Positions 44,879-54,818 of a stretch of 64,000 nucleotides of DNA are shown here, piece by piece (the first letter of the stretch is position 1; the number at the start of each line of letters is the position of its first letter). The stretch covers positions 370,348-434,347 of the forward strand of contig BDIU01000004.1 of the NCBI GenBank assembly GCA_002118135.1, written 5' to 3'. The notes beneath the pieces are model-generated. The model did not search any database. It had not been told where the DNA came from and worked only from the letters and a program-made list of their open reading frames with translations. The position numbers and the translations under genes are program-made. The stretch is from Trebouxia sp. TZW2008. Its lineage: Eukaryota > Chlorophyta > Trebouxiophyceae > Trebouxiales > Trebouxiaceae.

Positions 44879-47326
44879 TCATTGACTCGAGTCATTTGAC
44901 TTTGTCCAGCAGCCTATCCAGGTCCTCCCTTCACGCCCCTTGTGACACTGCTCTGGTGGCACTTGCTGCAAGTAAGTCTGCTTGAAGCCTGCAGTTGAAA
45001 ATTAGGACATGTAATGCTGACCAACTGTATACGCCAGACAGTACTTTTGGTTTCTACCAAGTCAGCATTTGCAGCTAGTCTGCAAAGCTGGGGCCCGTTT
45101 AGATAGGCAGCTTGTGCAGAAGCCGAATGCATGGAACAGATGTTGACTCATCACAGAAGGTGTGCTGGGCACAGTGACCTTCTTTGTACACCTGATGACG
45201 CAGACTTCCCTGTTCTTTTCAAAGCATGTACTCGCTTGGCAAACATGTATCATTACCTTGAGGTGGTAGCAATTCATCATACAGCTGAAGTGGGACAGGC
45301 CAAGGAGGGCCTTTCCTGCCTTCCACTTCAACAGGGAATATGCATCTGCAAAACTCTTGTGCCTACCTTGAGGTGGCAGCAGTTCCTGATAGAGCTCAAG
45401 TGGGACAGGCCAGGGCGGACCCTCCCTCCCTTCTGGTTCAACAGGAAACATGAGGGTGACTAACTGACCGCCAGGCTGCAGCCATTTGGCCCAGGTCTCA
45501 GCCCACTGCTTCCTCACTGTCGGATCCATTGCACAGAAGAACCTGCAGAGTGATTTGTCTCAATCAATTGATCAATCAATCAATCAATCATCTTTACTGT
45601 CAAAGAGACCCAATAGGGGGTCATGCAGACAATGTCAAGAGAGTCATTCTCTTATGTCCAACTACATTAGAAGTCTCAGCATGATGACAGGCCAGGCCAC
45701 ATGCACTTGACTGTTATTGTGAGTCTTGACAGTGACAGATTGTTCTCAGCATCCAATGAGAAAGCACCCAATGGTGGTGCTGTGAAAATCGATTCAGCAT
45801 GGTCAGCACAAACGCAGTCCTGCCTTCTGGCTTTGTAGTAAAGGCTGAGAGCAACGCCAAACAAATGCAGCACAATGACAAGCCGGGCCAAATGCACTTG
45901 ACTGGCATTGTGAGCCCTTGACACAATGGTCTCAGCATCCAATGGTAAAGCCCTAGGTTTTAATGCTGTATCACAAGTCAGTGTGTTGGCAGCAGCTCAA
46001 CCGCAGTGCTGCCTTCTGGCTTGATGGTGAAGGCTGAGAATAACGCCAAACAAATGCTGAACAGGCTAATTGTGGCAATTGCAAACAATACATTGTATCA
46101 CTGGGCTTGACGAGGCGTCGACTGCCCAAAATGCTGATGCACAAAGACATTGCATGCCAGGACTGTCAGACTTATACATGTAAGCTTTATACATGCTTAG
46201 CAGAGGTGGCTGGGCTTACGTGTAGTCATAGCCGATGTCATATGCATGCTCTTGGGTCACGTCGAAGAAATCACCTGCAGTAGCAACCCTTCAGTAACAA
46301 GTTACCAGGAACAGCGATTAAGAAGGAACAGCAATGAATAAGAACAGCAATTTGCGTGGTTTCATTGAAACCTTTTGGCGTGTGTTTACTGTCAATGTTG
46401 TTTTGTCATGCATCTTAGTCAGCACTGTGAAAATCAAAACCGGCTTGACCCCACAAACTTTGCTTGCAGAAAGGACTGAGCCATTGGATAGTCACCCGTG
46501 ACAATTTGAGCTCTTTCTCTTTGTTTAATATCTAGATCGCTGGCATCCAAATGCGTTTGAGCAGCTACTGTCTGCATGACACTCAGCAGCTTGATGCAAG
46601 TTTGATGCAAGGCTCAGACCAGTTGCTTGTAAATTCAGCAAGCATGCCTGTGACTCACAGCTTTTGGAACCAACTCCATCCCAACAGCAGTTGCAGCGCC
46701 TTGCTTTGCAAAGTCTATGACATCATAGCCGCGTCTGCAAGCCACACGAAGGGCTGTAGAGGGCTGTTTGGAAAAATGCATGCATTGCAATGCACAGTCA
46801 TACACCACACGCTAGCAGAAGGTACTCCAGCTCACACTGCACATTAAGGCCAGCATGCATGCGGGGGGTCTCACCCACAGCCCGGGATGAGAACCCGCTT
46901 GCCCTGGACTTGGAGCTTACCGCTTGCAAGCAAGGAAAGCAGAGCGGGAGATGTCCCAGACATATCGAACCTCTGCATACGGCAGTCCAGCCTGATGCTA
47001 TAGGTGGATGTGGAGGACACATGGTGCCAGGCAATCAAAGCGCATCATCGCTCGAGCGCAGTAACGGTGCGATAGCTACATTGTATGATTTTGCCATGCG
47101 TGCATTTTGCAGGTACCCAAGGACTGACCTGTCCGGGCTCCAGACCCTTCTCCCATATGTCGTTCCAGCGCTGATCGTACTTCTGCCTGTCGGAGGCCGT
47201 CATAGCAAAAACCGGTTTTGTACGCCTAGACAAGGGTATCGAGGAGCAATTTTTTGCCACTGGCGAAGATGTGCAAATGTTGCGCGGCGGGCAACTCGTC
47301 AGAGTTATGTTTTGTATTGTCAGCAT
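44879..47326 (-). CDS. HOL/TPMT-like thiol or halide methyltransferase, 221-262 aa
   Basis: SAM-dependent methyltransferase of the thiopurine/HOL (harmless to ozone layer) group, which in plants and algae methylates thiocyanate, bisulfide and halides. Minus-strand exons: (47326 or 47203)-47129, 46972-46875, 46734-46659, 46571-46496, 46274-46220, 45542-45367, 44988-44879; phases agree. Motifs: QRWNDIWEKGLEPGQRFD, SPALLSLLASG, SAM motif I VLIPGCGRGYD (split by an intron), acidic GME, GDFF, YDIGYDYTFFCAMDP, WLQPGGQLVTLMFP, GPPWPVPLELYQELL, GFKQTYLQQVP, HKGREGRTWIGCW. An upstream ATG at 47326 adds 41 residues rich in Ser, Thr and Arg that could be an organelle transit peptide; ATG 47203 would give a cytosolic form. 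Substrate cannot be read from sequence. Confidence 0.88.
45251..45346 (-). repeat. Donor-side shadow of methyltransferase exon 6
   Basis: A ~90-bp copy of the exon 6 end (true exon end 45367, donor GTAGGC) lies just beyond it, with residues FPVEVEGRKGPPWPVPL- and LPPQ-like, and a GTAATG donor. It is less than 20% diverged by eye and the copies are about 110 bp apart. Confidence 0.88.
45562..45592. repeat. (CAAT)n-like simple repeat
   Basis: CAATCAATTGATCAATCAAT and further CAAT units in the intron upstream of methyltransferase exon 6. Confidence 0.85.
45670..46075. repeat. ~195-bp tandem duplication in methyltransferase intron
   Basis: Two long collinear units share CATGCACTTGACTG or AATGCACTTGACTGG, CTCAGCATCCAATG, CTGCCTTCTGGCTT and AACGCCAAACAAATGC. 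There is no coding sense on either strand. Confidence 0.88.
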
Positions 47327-47810
47327 GCACCTCGAATATGTCGCTAAAGAAAAGGCAAGCTGAAATTCACGAGCTGAAAAGAAAGCAAGGAAGCCAATTG
47401 GTTTAAGGACAATCAATCAGCGATCCAAAAGCGCAGGTGCGCACCCCAGCGATCGTGAGCGACCTGATAGGTCCAGGTAACAGTTGCCGAGCTTTTGCCA
47501 CTCAGTAGACTCATATTAGTATTGATATTAGTCAACGCAGCAAGTCAAACAAAAAGGCACAGTGCCAACTCTTGCTGCTTTGCCTCCTGCCTGGCTTGAG
47601 CCTCCTGAGGAGGTGCCAATCAGATCCTGTCCGAGCATTGCAGTCTCTGTATGCCTGCGGCGCTCTCGACGTTGTCTGACAGGCGTGCCCGGAAGGTGCC
47701 TCAAGCGATACCTTCCCAAGGACCTCACACTGTACTCAAACCACCAGAAGACACTCGGACGCCATCGTCTGTACGTGACTCGTTGGTCGTCAGCTCCGCG
47801 AAGCGGGCGT
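47327..47810. other. Divergent intergenic region, HOL-like / coiled-coil gene 2
   Basis: About 480 bp between starts. Plus-strand frames from 47562 and 47651 run into the first exon of the next gene; I treat them as 5' UTR because the frame from 47651 does not match the phase of the next exon. Confidence 0.45.
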
Positions 47811-50800
47811 ATGGGTTGGAGCAGGTAAGCTGTCTGGCCCTCAGTTGCAGTGATATGTAGTACAGAGACAAGCTCATAACTCATAGAGAAGTCCATCAAG
47901 GCACCTTCGCGGGCTCGTGTGCTTGAGCAATGAATGCGACACCTCTTCTGCTTGTTCCTTTCCTCAGACTTACTCCACTGTGGCAATCTTGGCTTGTTGC
48001 TGAGCAGATTGTAGCAGCTTTGGACGGGGCCATAGTGGGACTGCGTGAACAGCTTGAAGCCCTCACAATCCTCGACGAGACAGCTCTCACTTGGCCAGGA
48101 CTAAGTTTGGTATGCTGCCCTGCTGCCCTGAATGTGCACTCAGCTCATACCTACAACCTGCACTGCAGGTTACAAGTACTGAATTGCTGTTCCTGCACAT
48201 TGCAAGTCCTGTTCCATTCACAACCATGACTTGTGTTGTTGACACACTGAGGCAGCATATGCAGGTGTGTTTGCTGCATCTGACCAACGCACTGCGTTCT
48301 GCCACAGTGCAGGTTTTGGAAGATCTTGAGGCCTTGGTTGACTTGGTCACAACCAGAGCACATGATGCTGAAAGCAAGGCACAGCAGCTGCAGCATGATC
48401 TTACAGCAGCTCAGTCTGCAGCTGACCAAGCCAGTGCAAAGCATCAGGCATCCAGTAAGCAGCTGGATGCCTTCAAGAAAGAAGCAAGTGCTGCTAAGCG
48501 GGTACGCAGCCAGATACTGCTTCGCTGCAGTGCATAACACTGCAAAAAGCGCTTGGTATGCTAGCATTACAATTTTGCAACTCTACCTTGCCTGTGTAGC
48601 ACGTAGCTTCTTGAGTGTTCGTTTTCGGCGGCATGATAGCAGAACCAATGCTAGCAGCAGTGACAAAGTTGCTGCTTGTGTCGCCACCACAATTTGCAAG
48701 CACTGCCTACCTTCAGCAATTGTTCAATGCCACACTTTAAACAAGAACACAGTGGTTGTGATGCATGATCCTTTGTTGTACAGGAGCTGGTTGTGGTGAA
48801 GGCAGAGCTGGCAAGCTCTTCTGCTGAAGGCAGCAAGCACAGGGACAGATGCACTGAGCTGCAGTCACAGAACACAGCAATGGCGTCAGACCTCAAGCAC
48901 AGTCAGCAGAGCTCTGCCTCAGCCCAGGTGCAGTCGAAACCTGGTTTGCTGGCTAAGCCAGACTTGTACTGCATGCCATGAGCAAGACTGCCTAGGATGA
49001 CTGCCCAGCAGTGCTGGCTGAACCGATATTGCAGATACTGCAAGCATGTACAGCTTGGCGTCATATGCTTTGGACCACACGCTTTGTACCAGGCCTCTCA
49101 AGCAAGCATGACATTGCGCAAGCATAAACAGTAAATGCCCTGCAGCAGCATGTCGGGCACTTGCAACAGGCCCAGTGGAGCACTTTTGCTTGCAGGCAAA
49201 GTTGCAGGCGCTTGAAAGCACAAAGACAGAGCAAGCTGCCCAGATTGCCACATTGCGTGAGGAGCTGCAGGGCAGTCTTGCAGAGCTGGATCAGGTAGGC
49301 TGCACAGCTTTAGCTTTGTGTTGTCTCAGGCCTTGTGTACCTTACAGCGCCAAGAAATGCAATGAGTGAAAGCGCTGTGCAGGCCAGGCATAGCAGTTGT
49401 GCCTGTGCTGAAACTTTTTGTGCTTGATTTTCAGCTGCAACAGATGTGCACTGCAAGAATTCTGCATGCAGCAGCTACATGCTGTTTCATACACGACACA
49501 AGGTTTCTGCTGACAGCGCTTTCCTTCAAGCTCAGCGACAGGTCAATAGCAGTGACCCTGAGCCGTGACAAGTCACATGACAATCTTTGCCAGAAGCAGT
49601 CAGTCCCACAGGCCCAGTGTCGACGCTCAAGCCGTGTGTGGCAAAACCTTAGCCTCGAGCTCAGAGTCAGGACCACAAGCAAATCTGAGTCATGTGAAAC
49701 ACTCAATCAGGAGTCAGCGCAACAGTCCAGGCCCTCTGTGACAGCGCTGTCCTCACAACAGCAACCTTGAGTTGTGTGGAAACCTTGAGCAGAAGGAATT
49801 GATGCAACCGTTCAGTGCTTCTGTACCATGTGCAGGTGGAGGCCCGCCTGCAGGACAAGGATGCTATCATGGCCTGCCTGCAGCAAGCAGCACAGGCTGC
49901 CCAGGCACAGCAAGCCCGGGACAAGGACAGCCTTATAGCTGGCCGTGCTGCACAGGGCCAACTTGAGGGCCAGGTGTCAGCTCTTTCAAGGTGCATATCA
50001 CATACGTGATCAGCTTTGTGTGCATTGTGTTAGTGACCTTGCTCTTTTAGTCTTCCAAGCTGCATGGCATTGCATGAAGGTCTGAATTCAACTGGAAAGC
50101 AGTCAGCTCACTGTCAGAAGCTGGGAACTGACAGATACCAGTCAAGCTTTTCCTCAGACAAGCACTGCAACATGCAGCGGTTCTTGGGACAGCAAAAGAT
50201 GCCTGCTGCAAGCACAGTTGCGCCTTTATCTGTGCTAATCATTGGTCATGTATAGTCTGTGCTAATCATTGATCATGTGTAGTCGAGACTGTCAATCTGA
50301 CGGGCAGAGCTTTTGCTATGATCAGACAATGCATGCATTGATGCGTGGCAGGCAGACATGCAGGAGCAGGCAGCTGGGCAGGCAGCACAGGTGTGCAAGC
50401 TGCATGATATGCAAGACATCACAAAGTCTCAGAGTCAAATGACAGAGGACTTTGTGTGTGGCAGGCAGGTAGAAGAGATGCATGAGCAGGCAGCCAGGCA
50501 TGCAGCAGAGGTGCGCAAGCTAGATCCCAAGAGGGCTGTCATCATGTCTCACGAATCAATGACGCATAGGTTTCTGTGTGGCAGGCAGATAGACAGGATG
50601 CATGAGCAGGCAGCTGGGCAGGCAGCAGAGGCGCGTAAGCTGTATGACTGGAGGGACGTCATGAAGACTGTGCACCAAGAAAAGCTGCAAGAGCTGGCAA
50701 ACAAGCACCAGAGTGACAGAGACGCCCTGCTTGCAGACATCGGCCAGAGGTAAGCTGATCTGCTTCTAGCACTTTGTATTGGTACTGTCACCGTGCTGAG

Positions 50801-53800
50801 GCAACACTTACAATCAGTATTGGCAGTGCAATTGAGCTGTCACTGCTGCTCACAGAGCATGATTCTGTGCAGCAAGAGTGTTCGTTGACGGCAGTTTCTC
50901 CACAGCAACTTTGAATTTGGATGGGCTACATCTCATGCTGAATTCTGTTGCCTTTGCAGTCCTTTAACAGCATATTGGATGCATGTTCTTTGGCACAGAC
51001 TCTCTGCAATCAAAAGACAAACGTGAGCCTCAGGAAAGGTGTGAAGCACTAAGGGCTAATCAGTGCCTGCTTGTGTCCCTTGTGCTTGGAAAGAAACCCA
51101 TCAATTAAAACACACCTTATGAGTGCAGAGGTAGTTTGGGGGAGCACCTCAAGCCACAGCTTCTTGCCTGTGTTTGTTGTGTTTGTGCATGCAGACCTAA
51201 GCCATCCACACGTGACCTTGTGACTGCAGAAGTAGCCTGGTAGAGCAACTCAAATCACAGCTTGCAAGCAGCGCTGAGCAGCAGCAAACTCAGAGTCAGG
51301 AGTTGAGCCAACTGAAAGCACAGTGCACAGAGCAAACAATTCAGCTGCGCCAAGCGCAAACTCTCAATGATCAGCTTCAGGAACAGGTATGAGCAGGTGC
51401 AGGGACTACAGCCAAGCAAAGCATATCGAATTTCAGTGTCTGCTTTACCAATTTGATGCATGGTCTAGAAATACATGTGATGATCTTCTGGAAAAGTCAG
51501 GTTTTCTTGGCTGGACCGCACCACTGATGATGTTTGTATTGGCACAACAGTAGCTGATACCCCAGTGTATCAATTAGGGCTACCTCTCAGACAAAAGATG
51601 GCTGACCTAGCACCACCTTTTCAAGCTTTGCAGCAGCTGTCGCTGTTGATGCCTTGCACGCACAGCAAGATGAACTTGTCATTCCATCTGAATCTTCACA
51701 AAAGCACCCTGCTGCATGCCACCAGTGTTCCTGATCAAGACACTTCAGCTGACAGGCTGTGGATTGCAATTGTGACAGCCGCTGCTGACAAATGTCGACA
51801 ACAGTGGCGCGTTTGCAAAGCATAGAAGAGCACATGACAGAGTTGGTGCTTGCTATATGACAGCATCACAGCTGAGTGATCACCAGCTGTGACAATGATT
51901 GCAGGTGCTGACAGGCCAGGCGAGTCACACTCGGCAGCTCAGTGAGGCAGCTCAGCTGAGACAGGAGCTGCGCCAGCTGTCCAGCCGCCTACGTCTGGCA
52001 GAAGCTGAGCAGCACCACCTGGAAGCCAGCTGGAAGCAGGCCACTGCCACTGCAGAGGCTGCATGGGCAGCCAAGGTACCTGAACGATGCATGCCTGTAT
52101 CATATTGACAGACTGAATTTTAGTTATGCTAAGCAACTGATAGCTCTCCAAAATTGGCACAGCTAAGGCTGATCAGCATGGTACAGCGACAGCGCTATAT
52201 CTGCCAGACATTTACATGTGCTTTCAAGCCATGAAGCCCCATGAGTCACATCTGGCTCCCTATCCCAGACTGTAAGTTCTATTGGTATCCTCAGAGTCAT
52301 AAGGGAAGAGGAGCACCCTTCTGCTGTAGCATGCTGGCAATGGTGGGATATAAACGATATCCGGCAACGCAGACACTGGGGGTTTCTGGAGACAGACAAG
52401 AGAGGCTTGTGAAGTCGTGTCAGGCAACAGAGGTTCTGAAGATATATTAGACACACAGGCAAGAAGAGCTTTGTAAGCATGTGCTACGCAGGTGGCTGAG
52501 CCTAAGAAGGAAGGAGCATTCGTGGTGTTGCATGCAGTCAAGTGTCTGTAAGTGTCAAAGCACGCTGGTAGGGTTGAAGCAAGGAACATCAGTCAGCAGA
52601 GACCAGAGGTGCCCTCGTAAGGTCACAAACCAAACGTGTGGCATACAGGTGGGTGCGGCTGAGAAGGAGGGGACAGTGCAGTGAATGGTGGCCCAGAGAA
52701 ATCAAGAATGTCAATAAGTGCATGCTGGCAACGGTGCAACACAAGGTAGCAAAGACGGGAGGCACTTTTGGTGTATCAATTTGCGACCGCATATGCTTTT
52801 GATATGTTTATGATGTGGCATGCAGGTAGGTGCGGCTAAGAAGGAAGGGGCAGTGCAGCGGGTAGCTCAGCGGCTTTTCAAGCCTTATCAGACAACACGG
52901 CAAGAGGCACTTCTGAGGATATGTGGTGTGCAGATGGCTGTGGCTGTTCAGCACAGGGCAACAACAATGCCACAAATGAATTCCACAATATCAAGCAAAG
53001 CATGCAACCGCTGTTGGTCAAGAGGTATTTGTAATCAGATGTGATGTGCAGGTAGGTGAGGCTGAGAAGGAAGGGGCAGTGCAGCGGGTTGTGGCTCAGG
53101 GCTGGCAGAGGGAAGTGGCCCTGCTGGAGCCCCAACTGCACCGCCTGCAGGCCCAGCTTGATGCCCACCAACACCAGGTACTGTGCAATACTTCCAATCA
53201 GCAAGAGGATGGCTGACTTTCAGCAGTTGAACATCAGGCGTCTATATCGCAACGCTCAAGACAAGCCCGCCTGGCGAGATAGGACTTGTGCCACACATAC
53301 CTAGCAGTATATGCTGGAACGTGTAATAATTATCATCATTATTCAGCAAGAGGCTCATGCTGCGTCTGGAACCACACTATGTGATTGCAAGGCCGCAGAC
53401 ATGTCAGGGTCAGCAGTGTGTCCAGCTTCAGGTTTGACATTGGCAACGATCAAGGAGGACCACAAGCAGCGTCACTTAATTTCTGCTTCAAGCTGGTCAG
53501 CTGCTGCTGTACATGCACTGCATTCTCATCCTCTTTTTCTGCTAGCCTCCTGCCTCAAATGCACACAATGTTATCGTGGCAGCACACAAGGAGGACAATC
53601 ATGTTCATGACACACTGACATGCCAGAGTGTCATTGGCAATTTGTTGTCGTGACACTTGCTTGGGTGATACACGCTTTACTGGCAGCACATTCAGCAAAA
53701 CATCAGCATCATCAGCCTGAAAGCCAGCACTTGTCAGAACCCTATGAAGGTTTTTTGCATGCTGCTGCTATGTTGAAGTGTATTTCTTGCCTGCGTAGCT

Positions 53801-54123
53801 ATTGGTAAACAGCTTCCTTGCTCAAACCATTGCAGGAGGCTAGCAGAAAACAGGGTGAGCATGCAGTGCATGTACAGCAGCAGCTGACCAGCTTGAAGCA
53901 GCAACTCAGTGACGCTGCTGCTCAACAGAAGAAGGCTACAGCAGAGGCAGCTTCGCAGCAAGCTTCTTCCAATTACCTCATCAAACACTTGCAAAGCCAG
54001 CTGCTCACATACCAAGCCAGCGACAGCAGCATACAGTCTGAACAGCAAGATGACACAGGCTGGACTGTACAACAAGCAACCGCCAGCGTTGCCAAATTGC
54101 TGAAGACCATGTCGTCATCCTGA
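47811..54123 (+). CDS. Coiled-coil protein 2, 12 exons, ~581 aa
   Basis: Exons: 47811-47824, 47968-48109, 48169-48264, 48313-48501, 48784-48927, 49196-49294, 49836-49990, 50585-50749, 51230-51386, 51905-52075, 53052-53177, 53836-54123; phases agree. The 14-nt first exon (MGWS plus AG) is chosen because only that frame meets exon 2 in phase 2. The longer frame from 47651 (MPAALSTLSD) would need a frame change. After a short start (RLTPLWQSWLVAEQIVAAL) nearly the whole protein is heptad-rich helix: DAESKAQQLQHDLTAAQ, AKLQALESTKTEQAAQI, QLKSQLASSAEQQQTQ, RQLSSRLRLAEAEQ. It ends QATASVAKLLKTMSSS. No enzymatic or membrane motif is present. A golgin or cytoskeletal scaffold is possible, but I do not recognise the family. 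Further exons between 49295 and 49835 cannot be excluded. Confidence 0.78.
50345..50584 (+). repeat. Two acceptor-side shadows of coiled-coil gene 2 exon 8
   Basis: The exon 8 start (GGCAG, then residues RQIDRMHEQAAGQAAEARKL at 50585) has copies near 50352 and 50470 (RQVEEMHEQAARHAAEVRKL). The spacing is about 115 bp and all share one open frame. The copy at 50470 also keeps a phase-compatible acceptor, so it could serve as an in-frame alternative exon start. Confidence 0.88.
51115..51170 (+). repeat. Acceptor-side shadow of coiled-coil gene 2 exon 9
   Basis: GAGTGCAG|AGGTAGTTTGGGGGAG resembles the true exon start at 51230 (GACTGCAG|AAGTAGCCTGGTAGAG), about 102 bp upstream. Confidence 0.8.
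52238..52280 (+). repeat. Interspersed repeat family B, copy 3
   Basis: GTCACATCTGGCTCCCTATC then CCAGACTGTAAGTT, intronic. It resembles the copies near 27838 and 37497. Confidence 0.5.
52470..52880 (+). repeat. Three acceptor-side shadows of coiled-coil gene 2 exon 11
   Basis: The exon 11 start (GTGCAG|GTAGGTGAGGCTGAGAAG at 53052) has copies at about 52491 (CGCAG|GTGGCTGAGCCTAAGAAG), 52649 (TACAG|GTGGGTGCGGCTGAGAAG) and 52826 (TGCAG|GTAGGTGCGGCTAAGAAG). Similarity rises toward the real exon; the nearest copy also matches on through GGGGCAGTGCAGCGGGT. Confidence 0.92.
53208..53332 (+). repeat. Interspersed repeat family A, copy 3
   Basis: Contains GACTTTCAGCAGTTGA, AGGCGTCTATATCGCAACGC, CCGCCTGGCGAGATAGGACT and GCCACACATACCTAGCAG, collinear with 11265 and 16755. 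Confidence 0.75.
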
Positions 54124-54818
54124 TGTGCTATATGTATTTGTGTTTGCGGGTGTTGACCTGTATCATATGTGCCTCTGCTCTGTCATCGGTTGTTGATCGG
54201 TTTCTTACCTATTTAGCACATTGTCTGTCGACAGAAATATTTTGAGTGTACACAGCTTCGCCCAACAACTAAGTCCAATCTGTTCCTATCAACATCAAAT
54301 TATGCATCTGAGCCACATGTTGCCATGCAAATTTTGAACTGGAAGCTTATGTTGCAGTCTAGCAAACTGTTGTCGTTCTCTTTTCATCCTCAATTAGCTG
54401 AGAGACAATGGTTTCATGAGTTGCGCACAGATACGCAGCAACCCTGCATGCGGGTTGGAATGCACACGACCATTTTGATTTTCATGAATGAGAGCAGCTT
54501 GCTTGATTTTGCAGGACAACGAGATGAGCTTCAATCGTCTCGAACCGTCAAAATTACTCTCTCTCAACGTCCCTTTTTGTTGTCGCTCATGACTTACAAT
54601 GATACAATCACACAACTCAGTTGATTGAATTAGAGTTTGCCACTTGTGGCACATGCAATTAGACTTGTTGTCTAGCTGAAGCATGTAAAATTACTCTCTC
54701 TCTCTCTCTTTAGCAGCTTTGATGCGGCCCACGAACGTTGCGTCCATCACTGAGTTCGTTGTGTTCGCTGTTCTTGCTGTCCACTTGCTTAATGTCTCAG
54801 TAGCCTAGAGCTCCCAAG
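54124..54818. other. Intergenic upstream of spherulin-4-like gene
   Basis: Holds a dispersed block at 54669-54711 (TCTAGCTGAAGCATGTAAAA and a short CT run), shared with 7370. A related AAAATTACTCTCTCTC occurs near 54551. It also holds a signal-peptide-like frame at 54722-54805 that is out of frame with the next gene. Confidence 0.6.

Noticed and set aside
47651..47824. ATG 47651 (MPAALSTLSD) as start of coiled-coil gene 2
   Set aside because: That frame ends in phase 0 at the donor, whereas exon 2 needs phase 2; ATG 47811 in the other frame fits. It is kept as a possible 5' UTR frame.
49430..49770. Extra exon of coiled-coil gene 2 (110-residue open frame)
   Set aside because: Low helix propensity, Cys-rich, and no donor in phase; the flanking exons join in phase 0 without it.
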